This document shows, one piece after another, positions 19,866 to 28,669 of a stretch of DNA of 64,000 bases. Within the stretch, counting starts at the first letter, position 1; each line of letters starts with the position of its first letter. Source of the DNA: Stappia taiwanensis (lineage in GTDB: Bacteria > Pseudomonadota > Alphaproteobacteria > Rhizobiales > Stappiaceae); NCBI RefSeq assembly GCF_014635285.1, contig NZ_BMCR01000003.1:248001-312000 (forward strand). The letters run 5' to 3'. A model generated the notes under the pieces. That model saw nothing but the letters and a program-made list of their open reading frames with translations. It was not told where the DNA came from and ran no database searches. The position numbers were made by a program, and so were the translations under genes.

Positions 19866-20522
19866 CTACATCGTGCCGATTGTGTTGATCTCGGCGCGGA
19901 TTTCCGCAATGCCGATCCCCTTTTCCGAAGAGGTTTCGATCACAAACGGGTGAGCCGCGGGGCGTTTGGCAATCTTCTCCAGGGTTGCCTCACGCATGCG
20001 GGCCGCCTGCGGAACCTTGATCTTGTCGATCTTGGTCAGGACGATCTGGTAGTTGACGGCGGCCCGGTCCAGCAGGCCCATCACCTCGGTATCGTTGTCC
20101 TTGATGCCATGCCGGCTGTCGATCAGCACGAACACCCGGCGCAGCCGGGCGCGGCCGCGCAGGTAGGAAAACACCAGGTCGGTCCAGGCATCGACCAGGG
20201 ATTTCGGGGCCTGGGCATAGCCATAGCCGGGCATGTCGACCAGTGCCACCGGGCTCTCGGGCGCGCCGAAATAGTTCAGCATTTGCGTCCGGCCCGGCGT
20301 GTTGGAGGTGCGGGCGAGGCCCTTCACCCCAGTGATGGCGTTGATGAGGCTCGATTTGCCCACATTCGACCGGCCGGCGAAGGCGACCTCGACCAGATCG
20401 TCCGGCGGCAGCTGCTCAAGCTGGGCGACGCTGGTGACAAAGCCCCAGGGGCGGCGGAACAACAGCCGTCCGGCCTCGATCTGTTCGGCTTTCTGGCGGT
20501 CGGTTTCACTGGTTTCGGTCAT
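19866..20522 (-). CDS. engB: Ribosome biogenesis GTP-binding protein EngB/YsxC
   Basis: A 218-aa TrmE-Era-EngA-EngB-Septin class GTPase needed for large-subunit assembly. G motifs: GRSNVGKSS (G1 P-loop), the Thr in NTPGRTQ (G2), DMPGYG (G3) and TKIDK (G4). The C-terminal ETSSEKGIG gives the G5-like SSEKG. The first 40 residues are the short N-terminal extension typical of EngB. The ATG at 20522 is chosen because EngB-like sequence starts soon after; the open frame upstream is unrelated. It follows yidC in the conserved alphaproteobacterial order, here separated by an acetyltransferase gene. Confidence 0.94.
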   Translation of the reverse strand: MTETSETDRQKAEQIEAGRLLFRRPWGFVTSVAQLEQLPPDDLVEVAFAGRSNVGKSSLINAITGVKGLARTSNTPGRTQMLNYFGAPESPVALVDMPGYGYAQAPKSLVDAWTDLVFSYLRGRARLRRVFVLIDSRHGIKDNDTEVMGLLDRAAVNYQIVLTKIDKIKVPQAARMREATLEKIAKRPAAHPFVIETSSEKGIGIAEIRAEINTIGTM

Positions 20523-20599
20523 GCTGCGTTCCGTTGCGCGCCCGGCAGGGCTAGGGCATGTGCGGGCCATGCCGGGGCGTCTGAAGTAGGGGCTGGACG

Positions 20600-21247
20600 C
20601 TACGACAGGCCGGATGCCTGGCGCAACCGGTCGAGATCCGCCCCGCGAATGGCATCGAGGTGACGGCTGACCTTTTCAGCCGGCCAACTCCACCAGGCGA
20701 TGGCCAGCAGGGTGTCGACCGTGTCCGTGTCGAAGCGGTATCGCACAATGCGCGCGGGGTTTCCAGCAACGACCGCATAGGGCGGCACATCGGCGGCAAC
20801 GGTGCTCCCCGCACCGATGATCGCCCCGTCGCCGATGGTCACGCCCGGCATCACCAGCGCATCGCGGCCCAGCCAGACGTCATTGCCGACAATGGTATCT
20901 CCGCGCAGGCCTTCGCTGATGGAGGTAAAGTCGAATCCCTCCTCCCAGCCTCCGCCGAAGATGTTGAACGGGTAGGTGGAAAACCCGCCCATCGCATGGT
21001 TCGCCCCGTTCATGATGAAGCGCACGCCGGTGGCCAGCGCGCAATAGCGGCCGATCACCAGCCGGTCGCCGATGAAATCGAAATGGTAGAGCACGTTGCG
21101 CTCCTCGAACCGGTCGGCGTGCTCGGGGTCGTGATAGTAGGTGTAGTCGCCGACCTCGATCGAGGGACGGGAGACGACGGCCTTGAGAAAGACCGTGTGC
21201 GGCTCCCCGGCAAAGGGGTAACGCGTGTTGGGGTTGGGGCCATGCAT
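20600..21247 (-). CDS. CatB/Vat-type xenobiotic O-acetyltransferase (hexapeptide repeat)
   Basis: A 215-aa left-handed beta-helix acetyltransferase. The pattern [27 protein letters not shown], the catalytic His in NGANHAMGG, and [40 protein letters not shown] are the hallmarks of the CatB/VatD group. That group includes chloramphenicol and streptogramin A acetyltransferases, but many chromosomal homologues have no known resistance role. The C-terminal helical tail ([16 protein letters not shown]) is also typical. It is inserted between engB and yidC, beyond the yidC terminator, so it is likely its own unit. Substrate unknown. Confidence 0.85.
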   Translation of the reverse strand: MHGPNPNTRYPFAGEPHTVFLKAVVSRPSIEVGDYTYYHDPEHADRFEERNVLYHFDFIGDRLVIGRYCALATGVRFIMNGANHAMGGFSTYPFNIFGGGWEEGFDFTSISEGLRGDTIVGNDVWLGRDALVMPGVTIGDGAIIGAGSTVAADVPPYAVVAGNPARIVRYRFDTDTVDTLLAIAWWSWPAEKVSRHLDAIRGADLDRLRQASGLS

Positions 21248-21550
21248 GGTGCGGTCCTGACGGCTTGGACGGTCCGTCCCCGGCGCGTGCTGCGGGCCCG
21301 GGAAGGGCGGACGACATCTGACGCCGCGCGCCGGGCAGTTTCAAAGCCGGGCGGGCGCCGCGAAACGGGGAAGGCCGGCGCGCCGGGCCGGGCAGGGGCT
21401 CCGGCGGCGCGGGCAGGGGCGGGAAAGCGCCCTCAGGCTGTCCTGATCATCGGCCTTCCTCCGGCTCGATCCGTCATGGGGCCGTCAAGATGGCGCCGGC
21501 GCGCCCGTATCGCAAGTCCCTTGCGCGCCGAGCCGTGCGGCGGAGCCATG
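21248..21550. other. Non-coding gap between yidC terminator and acetyltransferase gene
   Basis: About 300 bp of GC-rich sequence with no convincing ORF and no recognised RNA. It presumably contains the promoter of the minus-strand acetyltransferase gene, but I do not see a good -35/-10 pair. Confidence 0.4.
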
Positions 21551-21582
21551 AAAAAAGCCCCGCGCCGGGGCGCGAGGCTTTT
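21551..21582 (-). terminator. Rho-independent terminator of rpmH-rnpA-yidC
   Basis: The stem AAAAGCC/GGCTTTT with inner GC pairs (CGCGC/GCGCG) is followed on the minus strand by a run of six T (GGCTTTTTTC). It lies about 30 bp past the yidC stop. The A and T runs on both sides could also allow termination in the other direction. Confidence 0.8.
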
Positions 21583-21608
21583 GTGCAACAGGTAAGGGGC
21601 GTGCTGGA

Positions 21609-23423
21609 TCAGTCGGACTTTTCCGGCGTCGCCTTCTTGCGCGAGAAGGTGTTTCGCAGGTTGTCCCAGAGCTCCACCTTCACCCCCTGCCGGCGCATGA
21701 TCACATACTGCTGGCTGATCGACAGGAAGTTGTTCCAGGCCCAGTAGATCACCAGTCCGGCGGGGAAAGAGGCCAGCATGAAGGTGAACAGCACCGGCAT
21801 CCAGGTGAAGATCATCTGCTGGGTCGGGTCCGGCGGGGCCGGGTTCATCTTCATCTGCACGAACATGGTGATGCCCATGATCAGCGGCCAGACGCCGAGC
21901 ATCAGCATCTGCGGCGGATCCCAGGGGATCAGGCCGAACAGGTTGAACAGCGACGTGGGATCGGGTGCGGAAAGGTCCTGAATCCAGCCGAAGAACGGCG
22001 CATGCCGCATCTCGATGGTGACGAACAGCACCTTGTAGAGCGCGAAGAAGACCGGGATCTGCACCAGCACCGGCAGACAGCCGGCCAGCGGGTTGATCTT
22101 CTCCTTCTTGTACAGCTCCATCAGCGCTTGCTGCTGCTTCTGCTTGTCGTCCTTGTAGCGATCACGGATTTCCGTCATCTGCGGCTGCACGAGCTTCATC
22201 TTGCTCATGGAGACGTAGGACTTGTTGGCCAGCGGGAAGAACACGGTCTTGATGGCGACCGTGACGATCAGGATGGCGACACCGAAGTTGCCGACCAGAC
22301 GGAACAGCCAGTCGATGGCGAAGAACAGCGGCTTGGTGAGGAAGTAGAACCAGCCCCAGTCGATCAGCAGCTCGAACTGCTCGATGCCGAGGTCTTCCTC
22401 ATAGGCGTCGATCGTCGCCGTTTCCTTCGCACCGGCAAACAGGTGGGATGTGGTCGTCGCTTCCGCACCCGGGGCGACCTTCAGGGCGCCGCCGAGGAAA
22501 TCGGTCTGGAAGTTGTCGCTCGCCGGCGAATAGGAGAACTGCGGCTGGAAGGCTTCGCCCTGGGTCGGGACAAGCGCGGCGGCCCAGTACTTGTCGGTGA
22601 TGCCGAGCCAGCCGTTTTCCACCTGGTCGGGGCGGATCTTCTTGGCTTCCTGCAGATCGTCGTAGTCGATCTCGCTGAGGCCCTTGTCGCCGAAGACGCC
22701 GATCAGCCCCTCATGCAGGATGTAGAAGCCGGCGGTCTGCGGAATGCCGGTGCGGGCGATCAAGCCGTAGGGGTAAAGCTGCAGGTCGGCGTCGGTGCCG
22801 TTGATGACGCCCTGCTCGATCTTGAACATGTAGTTCTCATCGATCGAGATCGTGCGCTTGAAGGTCAGGCCGGCGCCATTGTCCCAGCTCAGCACCAGCG
22901 GCGTGTCCGGGGTCAGCACCGCGCCTTCGGGAGCCTGCCAGACCGTCGCCGCATCGGGAAGCGCCACATCGGTGCCCGGATCGGCTGCGAAACCGAAGTC
23001 GGCGTAATAGGGGGCGGGGCTGCCCTTCGGCGAGAACAGGACGATGGTTGGGCTGTCCGGGTCGACCGTCTCGCGGTAGTCCTTCAGCCGCAGATCGTCG
23101 ATGCGACCGCCGGTCAGGTTGATGGAGCCGGACACCCGCGGGGTTTCGATCTTGACGCGCGGCGCGGCGGTGAGCGCCGCCTCGCGGTTGACCGCCTGGC
23201 CTGCCGTACCGCCAGCGCTGGGGGCGGCGGCGCCTCCGGCAGCGGGCGCGGAGCTGCCGGGCTGCGGCACTGCGCTCTCGCCGGTCGTGCCCTGCAGGGC
23301 GGCCTGCTGCTCGGCGGCTTCGCGCTGCCGCTCGATCTGCGGCTGGGCGATGAAGAATTGCCATCCCAACAGGACGATCAGGGACAGAACGATAGCCAGG
23401 ATCGTATTACGGTTGTCAGCCAT
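21609..23423 (-). CDS. yidC: Membrane protein insertase YidC
   Basis: A 604-aa Oxa1/YidC-family inner-membrane insertase, working alone or with SecYEG. N-terminal helix ([19 protein letters not shown]), then the large periplasmic domain of Gram-negative YidC (about 60-350, with a low-complexity Ala/Gly/Ser linker near 45-80). The C-terminal 60KD_IMP core follows: [19 protein letters not shown], the [20 protein letters not shown] cytoplasmic loop, [20 protein letters not shown] and later helices with [12 protein letters not shown]. The length is normal for alphaproteobacteria. It starts 9 bp after rnpA. A separate yidD, often found between rnpA and yidC, is absent here. Confidence 0.96.
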   Translation of the reverse strand: MADNRNTILAIVLSLIVLLGWQFFIAQPQIERQREAAEQQAALQGTTGESAVPQPGSSAPAAGGAAAPSAGGTAGQAVNREAALTAAPRVKIETPRVSGSINLTGGRIDDLRLKDYRETVDPDSPTIVLFSPKGSPAPYYADFGFAADPGTDVALPDAATVWQAPEGAVLTPDTPLVLSWDNGAGLTFKRTISIDENYMFKIEQGVINGTDADLQLYPYGLIARTGIPQTAGFYILHEGLIGVFGDKGLSEIDYDDLQEAKKIRPDQVENGWLGITDKYWAAALVPTQGEAFQPQFSYSPASDNFQTDFLGGALKVAPGAEATTTSHLFAGAKETATIDAYEEDLGIEQFELLIDWGWFYFLTKPLFFAIDWLFRLVGNFGVAILIVTVAIKTVFFPLANKSYVSMSKMKLVQPQMTEIRDRYKDDKQKQQQALMELYKKEKINPLAGCLPVLVQIPVFFALYKVLFVTIEMRHAPFFGWIQDLSAPDPTSLFNLFGLIPWDPPQMLMLGVWPLIMGITMFVQMKMNPAPPDPTQQMIFTWMPVLFTFMLASFPAGLVIYWAWNNFLSISQQYVIMRRQGVKVELWDNLRNTFSRKKATPEKSD

Positions 23424-23432
23424 GATTGGCGG

Positions 23433-23861
23433 TCACCCTTGGTTTTTCGGGACGGTTGGGGATTTCGCCTTGTTCGGGCGCGGCCGCGGGCCGCGACGAT
23501 GGCGATGGGAAGGATCGGGTGTCAGGCGCGGCTTGGCGAGGCAGTCGGCAAGGTCATTCACCAGCGAGGTGAACTCCTGCGACAAGGCTCCGCGCCGGCC
23601 GATCAGCACATAATCCGTTCCGGCGCGGGCATTCTCGCTCGCAGCGCGGATGGCGGCGCGCAATCGCCGCTTGATTCGATTCCGCTCCACCGCGTTGCCC
23701 GTTTTCTTGGTCACGGTGTAGCCGACATGTGGCTCGCGGCCGCTTTCGGCGGCCTGAAGCACGAATCCACGCCGCGGGCTCCGGCCACCTTTCGCGGTGG
23801 CCAGGAACTCGGAGCGCTTCTTCATGGTCGGTAAGGTCTTGCTCGGCGGTTGATTGGGCAC
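23433..23861 (-). CDS. rnpA: Ribonuclease P protein component
   Basis: A 142-aa basic protein subunit of RNase P, which matures tRNA 5' ends with the RNA subunit. The RNR signature is seen as ERNRIKRRLRAAIR, preceded by VGYTVTKKTGNAV, as expected. A lysine/arginine/proline-rich tail of about 25 residues follows the core domain. The start is likely the GTG at 23861, because GGAGG lies about 9 nt upstream. The internal ATG at 23825 would give 130 aa but has no ribosome site. It is the middle gene of rpmH-rnpA-yidC. Confidence 0.92.
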   Translation of the reverse strand: MPNQPPSKTLPTMKKRSEFLATAKGGRSPRRGFVLQAAESGREPHVGYTVTKKTGNAVERNRIKRRLRAAIRAASENARAGTDYVLIGRRGALSQEFTSLVNDLADCLAKPRLTPDPSHRHRRGPRPRPNKAKSPTVPKNQG

Positions 23862-23899
23862 GGTCAGAAACCTCCGCCGTTCAACCGGCGCCAGACGCG

Positions 23900-24034
23900 T
23901 CAGGCGCTGAGGCGCTTGCGGCCCTTGGCGCGGCGACGGGCGAGAACCTGACGGCCGTTCTTGGTTGCCATGCGGCTGCGAAAGCCGTGACGGCGCTTGC
24001 GGACGAGGCGGCTCGGCTGGTAAGTGCGCTTCAT
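23900..24034 (-). CDS. rpmH: 50S ribosomal protein L34
   Basis: A 44-aa highly basic protein reading [20 protein letters not shown] at the start and ending [12 protein letters not shown]. This is an unmistakable L34 and part of the large ribosomal subunit near the exit-tunnel RNA. It is the first gene of the rpmH-rnpA-yidC operon, transcribed from the promoter at 24166-24194, with rnpA starting 39 bp after its stop. Confidence 0.97.
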   Translation of the reverse strand: MKRTYQPSRLVRKRRHGFRSRMATKNGRQVLARRRAKGRKRLSA

Positions 24035-24165
24035 TGTCTTCTTCTCCACGCGCTAAGGGCGCGTGGCCCTGATTGTCGAATTGTTTGCTGGACGATGACC
24101 GCATGTCTTTGGGACATACGGCTCCCGTGGGCGCCGCAATAATCAGCACGACCCGGTTTCGGGGG

Positions 24166-24194
24166 CTTATACGGGGCCGGTGCAGCGAAGTCAA
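24166..24194 (-). promoter_or_regulatory. Strong sigma70-type promoter for rpmH
   Basis: On the minus strand TTGACT (24189-24194) and TATAAG (24166-24171) are spaced by exactly 17 nt. The predicted leader is about 125 nt. The remaining divergent sequence up to 24379 shows nothing else I can name. Confidence 0.7.
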
Positions 24195-24379
24195 CGAGAA
24201 GCGGCGGCAGCATTTCGGTTGTTTTGCGCAAAAGACCCTCGTGAGCGCTGTCACGGGGCGGTGAGGGGCGGAACCCGCGCCATCAATTCCCGGTGAAACT
24301 GCCCACATTCCCGTTTTGCTCACCTAGATTGCGGGAAATGGGCCGGTAAACAGGTGCCGGCGCACGCAAGCAAAAGGCG

Positions 24380-25240
24380 ATGGATGTGGATGCTCAGGGA
24401 AGCCGAGTGGAGGAGGGTGCGGTGAAGGTGGATGGCGCACCGGGCGGCGCGAATGGAAGTGGGGACAATGGTCTTCGGGCAGGGGAAACCACCGCGCCCG
24501 GGCGCCTGCGCCGCTGGGGGCCGCTTGTCACCCTTCTGGCGCTACTGGGCCTTGGCTATCTGCTCGGTTGGCATGAGCATCTCACCCTCTCCAATCTGAT
24601 CCGCGAGCGCTTCGTTCTTGCGGACTTCGTATCGGCGAACATGGCACTTGCCGCCCTGATCTACATGGCGATCTATGTGGTGGCGGTCGCCGCGTCCTTC
24701 CCCGGCGCCTCGCTGCTCACCATCATCGGCGGCTTCCTGTTCGGCTGGCTGGTCGCCGGCAGCCTGACGGCGGTGTCCGCGACCCTTGGCGCCATGTTGA
24801 TCTTCCTGGCCGCGCGCAGTTCGCTCGGCTCCGCTCTGGCCGCCAAGGCCGGCCCGTCCATCAACCGTCTGGCCAAGGGCTTTCGCGAGGATGCCTTCCA
24901 CTATCTGCTGTTTCTGCGGCTGGCGCCGGTCTTCCCCTTCTGGCTGGTGAATATCGCGCCGGCGCTGTTCGACATGCGGCTGAAGCCCTATCTCATCGCC
25001 ACCTTTCTCGGCATTCTGCCCGGCACCTTCGCCTATGCCTTCGTCGGCGCCGGTCTCGACAGTGTCATCATGGCGCAGGAACAGGCCAATCCAGGTTGCG
25101 CCGCCGCCGGCACCTGCGCCATCGAGTTGTCGGCCCTTGTGACCAGGGAGGTGATTCTGGCCTTCGCCGCGCTCGGGGTGGTCGCGCTTGTTCCGGTCGC
25201 CGTGCGCAAGTGGCGCGCCCGCCGCCGTGCCGGCGCATGA
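24380..25240 (+). CDS. TVP38/TMEM64 (VTT domain) membrane protein
   Basis: A 286-aa inner-membrane protein of the SNARE-associated/DedA-like VTT family. A polar N-terminus is followed by several helices; the core motif region is FPGASLLTIIGGFLFGWLVAGSL followed by a reentrant-like segment, and RLAPVFPFWLVNIAPALFDM then LGILPGTFAYAFVGAGL are family hallmarks. These proteins are linked to lipid movement across membranes, but the function here is unknown. A GTG at 24422 preceded by AGGAGG is an attractive alternative start that would drop 14 residues. It is followed by a mercuric-reductase-like flavoenzyme, a common neighbour for this family. Confidence 0.84.
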   Translation: MDVDAQGSRVEEGAVKVDGAPGGANGSGDNGLRAGETTAPGRLRRWGPLVTLLALLGLGYLLGWHEHLTLSNLIRERFVLADFVSANMALAALIYMAIYVVAVAASFPGASLLTIIGGFLFGWLVAGSLTAVSATLGAMLIFLAARSSLGSALAAKAGPSINRLAKGFREDAFHYLLFLRLAPVFPFWLVNIAPALFDMRLKPYLIATFLGILPGTFAYAFVGAGLDSVIMAQEQANPGCAAAGTCAIELSALVTREVILAFAALGVVALVPVAVRKWRARRRAGA

Positions 25241-25286
25241 CGCGCGCAACCCTTGAGGCCTCCCGCCCTCAGATGGAGCCTGTCCC

Positions 25287-26720
25287 ATGTCCCGCAACCT
25301 GACCCCGGATATTTGTGTGATCGGCGCCGGCTCCGGCGGTCTTTCGGTTGCCGCCGCCGCTGCTGCCTTCGGCGTCGAAGTGGTGCTGGTGGAAAAGGGA
25401 GCGATGGGCGGCGATTGCCTGAACTACGGCTGCGTGCCCTCCAAGGCGCTGATCGCCGCCGGCAAGGCGGCCCATCACGCCCGCACCAGTTCTCCCTTCG
25501 GCGTCCATGCCCAAGGGGTCTCGGTCGATTTCCAGCGGGTGCACGATCATGTTCACGAGGTGATCGCCGCCATTGCCCCGCATGATTCGGCGGAGCGGTT
25601 CGAATCGCTCGGCGTGACGGTGATCAAGGCCACGGCGCAATTCGTCGACGGGCGTACCCTTGTCGCCGGCGACACCCGCATCCGTGCCCGCCGCTTCGTC
25701 ATTGCCACCGGCTCCTCGCCGGCGCTGCCGCCGATTCCCGGCCTCGACCAGGTGCCCAGCCTCACCAACGAGACGATCTTCGACCTGACCGCCTGCCCGG
25801 AACACCTGATCGTCATCGGCGCCGGGCCGATCGGGCTGGAACTGGCCCAGGCCCATCGCCGGCTGGGGGCCCGGGTCACGGTGATCGAGGCGGAAACGGC
25901 GCTGGCGAAGGAGGATCCGGAGCTGGCGGCTGAGGTGGCGGCGCAAATCCGCGCCGAAGGGGTGGAGCTCTTGGAGGGCGCGCGGGTCGGTGAGGTTGCG
26001 GCAGCGGACGGGAGCGGCATCCGGGTGCGTGTCAGCGACGCGGCGGGAGAGCGCTGGGTGAGCGGCTCGCATCTCTTGGTGGCCACCGGGCGCCGGCCGA
26101 ACACCAAGGGGCTGGGGCTCGATGCCGCCGGCGTTGCCCATGGGCGGGGCGGCATTACCGTTGGCGCCGACCTTCGGACCAAGAACCGCCGGATCTATGC
26201 CATTGGCGATGTCGCCGGCGGGCTGCAATTCACCCATGTCGCCGGCTATCACGCCGGGATCGTCATTCGCGCGCTGCTGTTTCGCCTGCCGGCCCGGCAA
26301 AACCCCGATATCCTGCCCCGGGTCACCTACACCGATCCGGAATTCGGTCATGTGGGGCTGTCCCGGGCGGAGGCGGAGGCGCGCTTTGGCGCGGGTCGGG
26401 TGCGGCAGGTCAGTGTGCCGTTTTCCGACAATGACCGGGCGCAGGCGGAGCGCCGGACCCTTGGCGAGGTCCGGCTGATCGTCGGCCCGCGCGGGCGGCT
26501 GGTCGGAGCGGACGTGCTTGGTGCCTCCGCCGGCGAGATCGTCAACCTGTTGTCGCTGGCCATTTCCAGCGGGTTGAAGGTCCGGGATCTGGCCAGTTTC
26601 GTCTCTCCCTATCCCTCCTTGTCCGAAGCGGTTCGCCGCGCGGCGATTTCCCTTTATGCTGGTGTTCCTGAAAACCCGTGGCTTCGCCGTCTCGTTCGTT
26701 TCCTTGCCCGATTCGGGTAA
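25287..26720 (+). CDS. FAD-dependent pyridine nucleotide-disulphide oxidoreductase (LPD/mercuric-reductase-like)
   Basis: A 477-aa flavoenzyme. FAD-binding ICVIGAGSGGLSVAAAAA is followed by the redox-active disulphide in GGDCLNYGCVPSKAL, the NAD-binding LIVIGAGPIGLELAQAH and the second FAD motif IYAIGDVAGGLQFTH. A C-terminal dimerisation domain begins at about residue 345. It lacks the N-terminal HMA and C-terminal Cys pair of true MerA and is not near 2-oxoacid dehydrogenase genes. It therefore belongs to the group often annotated as dihydrolipoamide dehydrogenase-like, paired with TVP38 proteins. The electron acceptor is unknown. Confidence 0.85.
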   Translation: MSRNLTPDICVIGAGSGGLSVAAAAAAFGVEVVLVEKGAMGGDCLNYGCVPSKALIAAGKAAHHARTSSPFGVHAQGVSVDFQRVHDHVHEVIAAIAPHDSAERFESLGVTVIKATAQFVDGRTLVAGDTRIRARRFVIATGSSPALPPIPGLDQVPSLTNETIFDLTACPEHLIVIGAGPIGLELAQAHRRLGARVTVIEAETALAKEDPELAAEVAAQIRAEGVELLEGARVGEVAAADGSGIRVRVSDAAGERWVSGSHLLVATGRRPNTKGLGLDAAGVAHGRGGITVGADLRTKNRRIYAIGDVAGGLQFTHVAGYHAGIVIRALLFRLPARQNPDILPRVTYTDPEFGHVGLSRAEAEARFGAGRVRQVSVPFSDNDRAQAERRTLGEVRLIVGPRGRLVGADVLGASAGEIVNLLSLAISSGLKVRDLASFVSPYPSLSEAVRRAAISLYAGVPENPWLRRLVRFLARFG

Positions 26721-26759
26721 GGCGCACGGCGGCGGAGCCGAGCGGAAGGACGGCAGAGT

Positions 26760-28301
26760 TTGAACGCCGACGACACGACAGGCGCGCCGCGTCCGGCCAT
26801 CCCGTCGCCCGCGCCCGAGGCCGCCAATCCGGAGCCCGCAAGCCCGGAGCCCGCCAGTGCGGGCCCGCTCCGGTCGGAAACCGCCGGGGGGCGGGGGCGC
26901 TGGGGCGGCCTGTCGGGGCGGCTGCTTGCGCTCACCGTGCTGTTCGTGATGCTGAGCGAAGTGCTGATCTTCGTGCCTTCGGTCGCCAATTTCCGCAACA
27001 CTTGGCTGAACGACAAGCTGACCATCGCCGGTGTCGCCGCCAGCGTGCTGGTCGAGGTCGACATGGTCGCGCCGGAGGTGCAGGCGGAGTTGTTGCGGGC
27101 CACCGGCGCCGTGGCCATCGCCCTTGACGGCGGGGGGCGCCGCCGGCTGATCGCCATGTCCGAGGCGCCCGGCGAGGTCCGGCGGCTGATCGACATGGGG
27201 CAGATGACGCCGGCCCGGGCGATTGCCGAGAGCTTCCGCACCCTTCTGGGCGGCGGCGGCGGGCTGGTGCGGGTGGTCGGTCCCGCGCAGATGGGGCTGG
27301 GCGGGCGTGTGGATATCGTCCTGCCGCTCGATCTCTTGCGCGACGCGATGCTGGCCTTTTCCGTGCGGATTCTGGCGTTGTCCTTGGTGATTTCGGTGAT
27401 CACCGCCACGCTGGTCTACCTGTCGCTGCGCTGGCTGCTGGTGCGGCCGATGCAGCGCCTGACCCGGTCGATGGCGCGGTTTCAGGAGCAGCCGGAGGAT
27501 GTCGCCCGGGTGATCGCTCCCTCCGGCCGCGCCGATGAGATGGGCGATGCGGAGCGGCGTCTGGCGGAGATGCAGCGCACCCTCGCCGGCACCTTGCAGC
27601 ATCAGAAGCGGCTGGCCGACCTTGGCCTGGCGGTTTCCAAGATCAACCACGATCTGCGCAATCTCCTGGCCGCCGCCCAGCTTTTTTCCGAGCGGCTGGA
27701 GCAGGTGGCCGATCCGACGGTGCAGCGGCTGGCGCCGAAGATCATCGCCACCCTCGACCGGGCGGTGGCCTACACCCGCTCCGTGCTGGCCTATGGCAGC
27801 GCGCGGGAGGCGCCGTTGAAGCGCCGGCTGGTGCGGCTCGCCATGGTGGTGGGGGATGTACGCGAGGTGCTGCATCTGTCCACCGGCGATGCGGTCAGTT
27901 TCGAGAACCGGGTGCCGGACGGCATGGAGATCGATGCCGACCCGGAGCAGATCTTCCGCATCCTGATGAATCTGTGCCGCAACGCCGCCCAGGCCATGAC
28001 GGCGAATGGCGGGCCGGAGGTGGTGCGCCGGATCACCGTGGAGGCCGCCCGCGCCGGCGATGTGGTGGAGATTCGCATCAAGGATACCGGCCCGGGCATT
28101 CCCCCGGTGCTGCGCGGCAAGCTGTTCCAGCCCTTTCAGTCCTCGGCCAAATCGGGCGGCACCGGTCTCGGGCTGGCGATCACCGCGGAGCTGGTGCGGG
28201 CCCATGGCGGCAGCATCCGCCTTGTGGAGGGGGAGGGGCCGGGGGCGCAGTTCGAAATCCGCATTCCCGATCGCGAGCAGGGCGATGCGCGCAAGCCGTA
28301 G
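26760..28301 (+). CDS. Orphan sensor histidine kinase
   Basis: A 513-aa membrane-bound kinase. N-terminal Pro/Ala-rich cytoplasmic tail, a first helix (about 60-80), a periplasmic sensor region, and a second helix (about 200-225, ILALSLVISVITATLVYLSL). A HAMP-like linker (RPMQRLTRSMARFQEQPED), a DHp helix with phospho-acceptor H297 in INHDLRN, and a HATPase domain follow (N box NLCRNAAQAM, G1 DTGPGIPP, G2 GGTGLGLAI). The start is read as TTG 26760, because no ATG or GTG with a good site precedes the first helix. No response regulator is adjacent. The kinase follows the flavoenzyme by 39 bp. Confidence 0.85.
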   Translation: MNADDTTGAPRPAIPSPAPEAANPEPASPEPASAGPLRSETAGGRGRWGGLSGRLLALTVLFVMLSEVLIFVPSVANFRNTWLNDKLTIAGVAASVLVEVDMVAPEVQAELLRATGAVAIALDGGGRRRLIAMSEAPGEVRRLIDMGQMTPARAIAESFRTLLGGGGGLVRVVGPAQMGLGGRVDIVLPLDLLRDAMLAFSVRILALSLVISVITATLVYLSLRWLLVRPMQRLTRSMARFQEQPEDVARVIAPSGRADEMGDAERRLAEMQRTLAGTLQHQKRLADLGLAVSKINHDLRNLLAAAQLFSERLEQVADPTVQRLAPKIIATLDRAVAYTRSVLAYGSAREAPLKRRLVRLAMVVGDVREVLHLSTGDAVSFENRVPDGMEIDADPEQIFRILMNLCRNAAQAMTANGGPEVVRRITVEAARAGDVVEIRIKDTGPGIPPVLRGKLFQPFQSSAKSGGTGLGLAITAELVRAHGGSIRLVEGEGPGAQFEIRIPDREQGDARKP

Positions 28302-28362
28302 CGGGAGGTTCGGTTATCAACAGGCAAGGTGCGATGGGCTCAAAAAAATTCGATGGCCGCGC

Positions 28363-28391
28363 TTGCAATCCCCGGGGGACCGGAGTAGAGG
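28363..28391 (+). promoter_or_regulatory. Possible promoter for tRNA-Arg
   Basis: TTGCAA (28363-28368) and TAGAGG (28386-28391) are spaced by 17 nt, which would give a leader of about 75 nt before the mature tRNA. The -10 is weak. Confidence 0.35.
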
Positions 28392-28474
28392 TAGCGCCCT
28401 GTTGGGGACGCAAGTCACCCACCGCTTCCAACCCGGCCCGGCCGGAGCAGTTTGGAAGCAGATGAAAATGGTAC

Positions 28475-28551
28475 GCGCCCGTAGCTCAGCTGGATAGAGC
28501 ACCAGACTACGAATCTGGGGGTCAGAGGTTCGAATCCTTTCGGGCGCGCCA
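28475..28551 (+). tRNA. tRNA-Arg (anticodon ACG)
   Basis: A 77-nt cloverleaf. The acceptor stem is GCGCCCG/CGGGCGC; the D arm reads TAGCTCAGCTGGATAGAGC. The anticodon stem CCAGA/TCTGG encloses loop CTACGAA, with anticodon ACG at 28509-28511. The T loop is TTCGAAT and the 3' CCA is encoded. The A at position 34 is expected to be edited to inosine, reading CGU/CGC/CGA. Confidence 0.97.
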
Positions 28552-28669
28552 TTCTCCTTCATTTGCCTGATGTCTCTCAAAAAATCAGCGCTGCCCGGAA
28601 CTGCTCGCGCCATTTGTCCGCGCAGCGGCCAGCCGCTGCCGTGCGGTCACCGCTGTTCCGTTCAATCGT

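Noticed and set aside
22002-23834. A 610-codon plus-strand open frame
   Set aside because: Antisense shadow of yidC and rnpA.
25269-28205. A 978-codon minus-strand open frame
   Set aside because: Antisense to the flavoenzyme and histidine kinase; low-complexity Arg/His/Gln composition and no recognisable motif.
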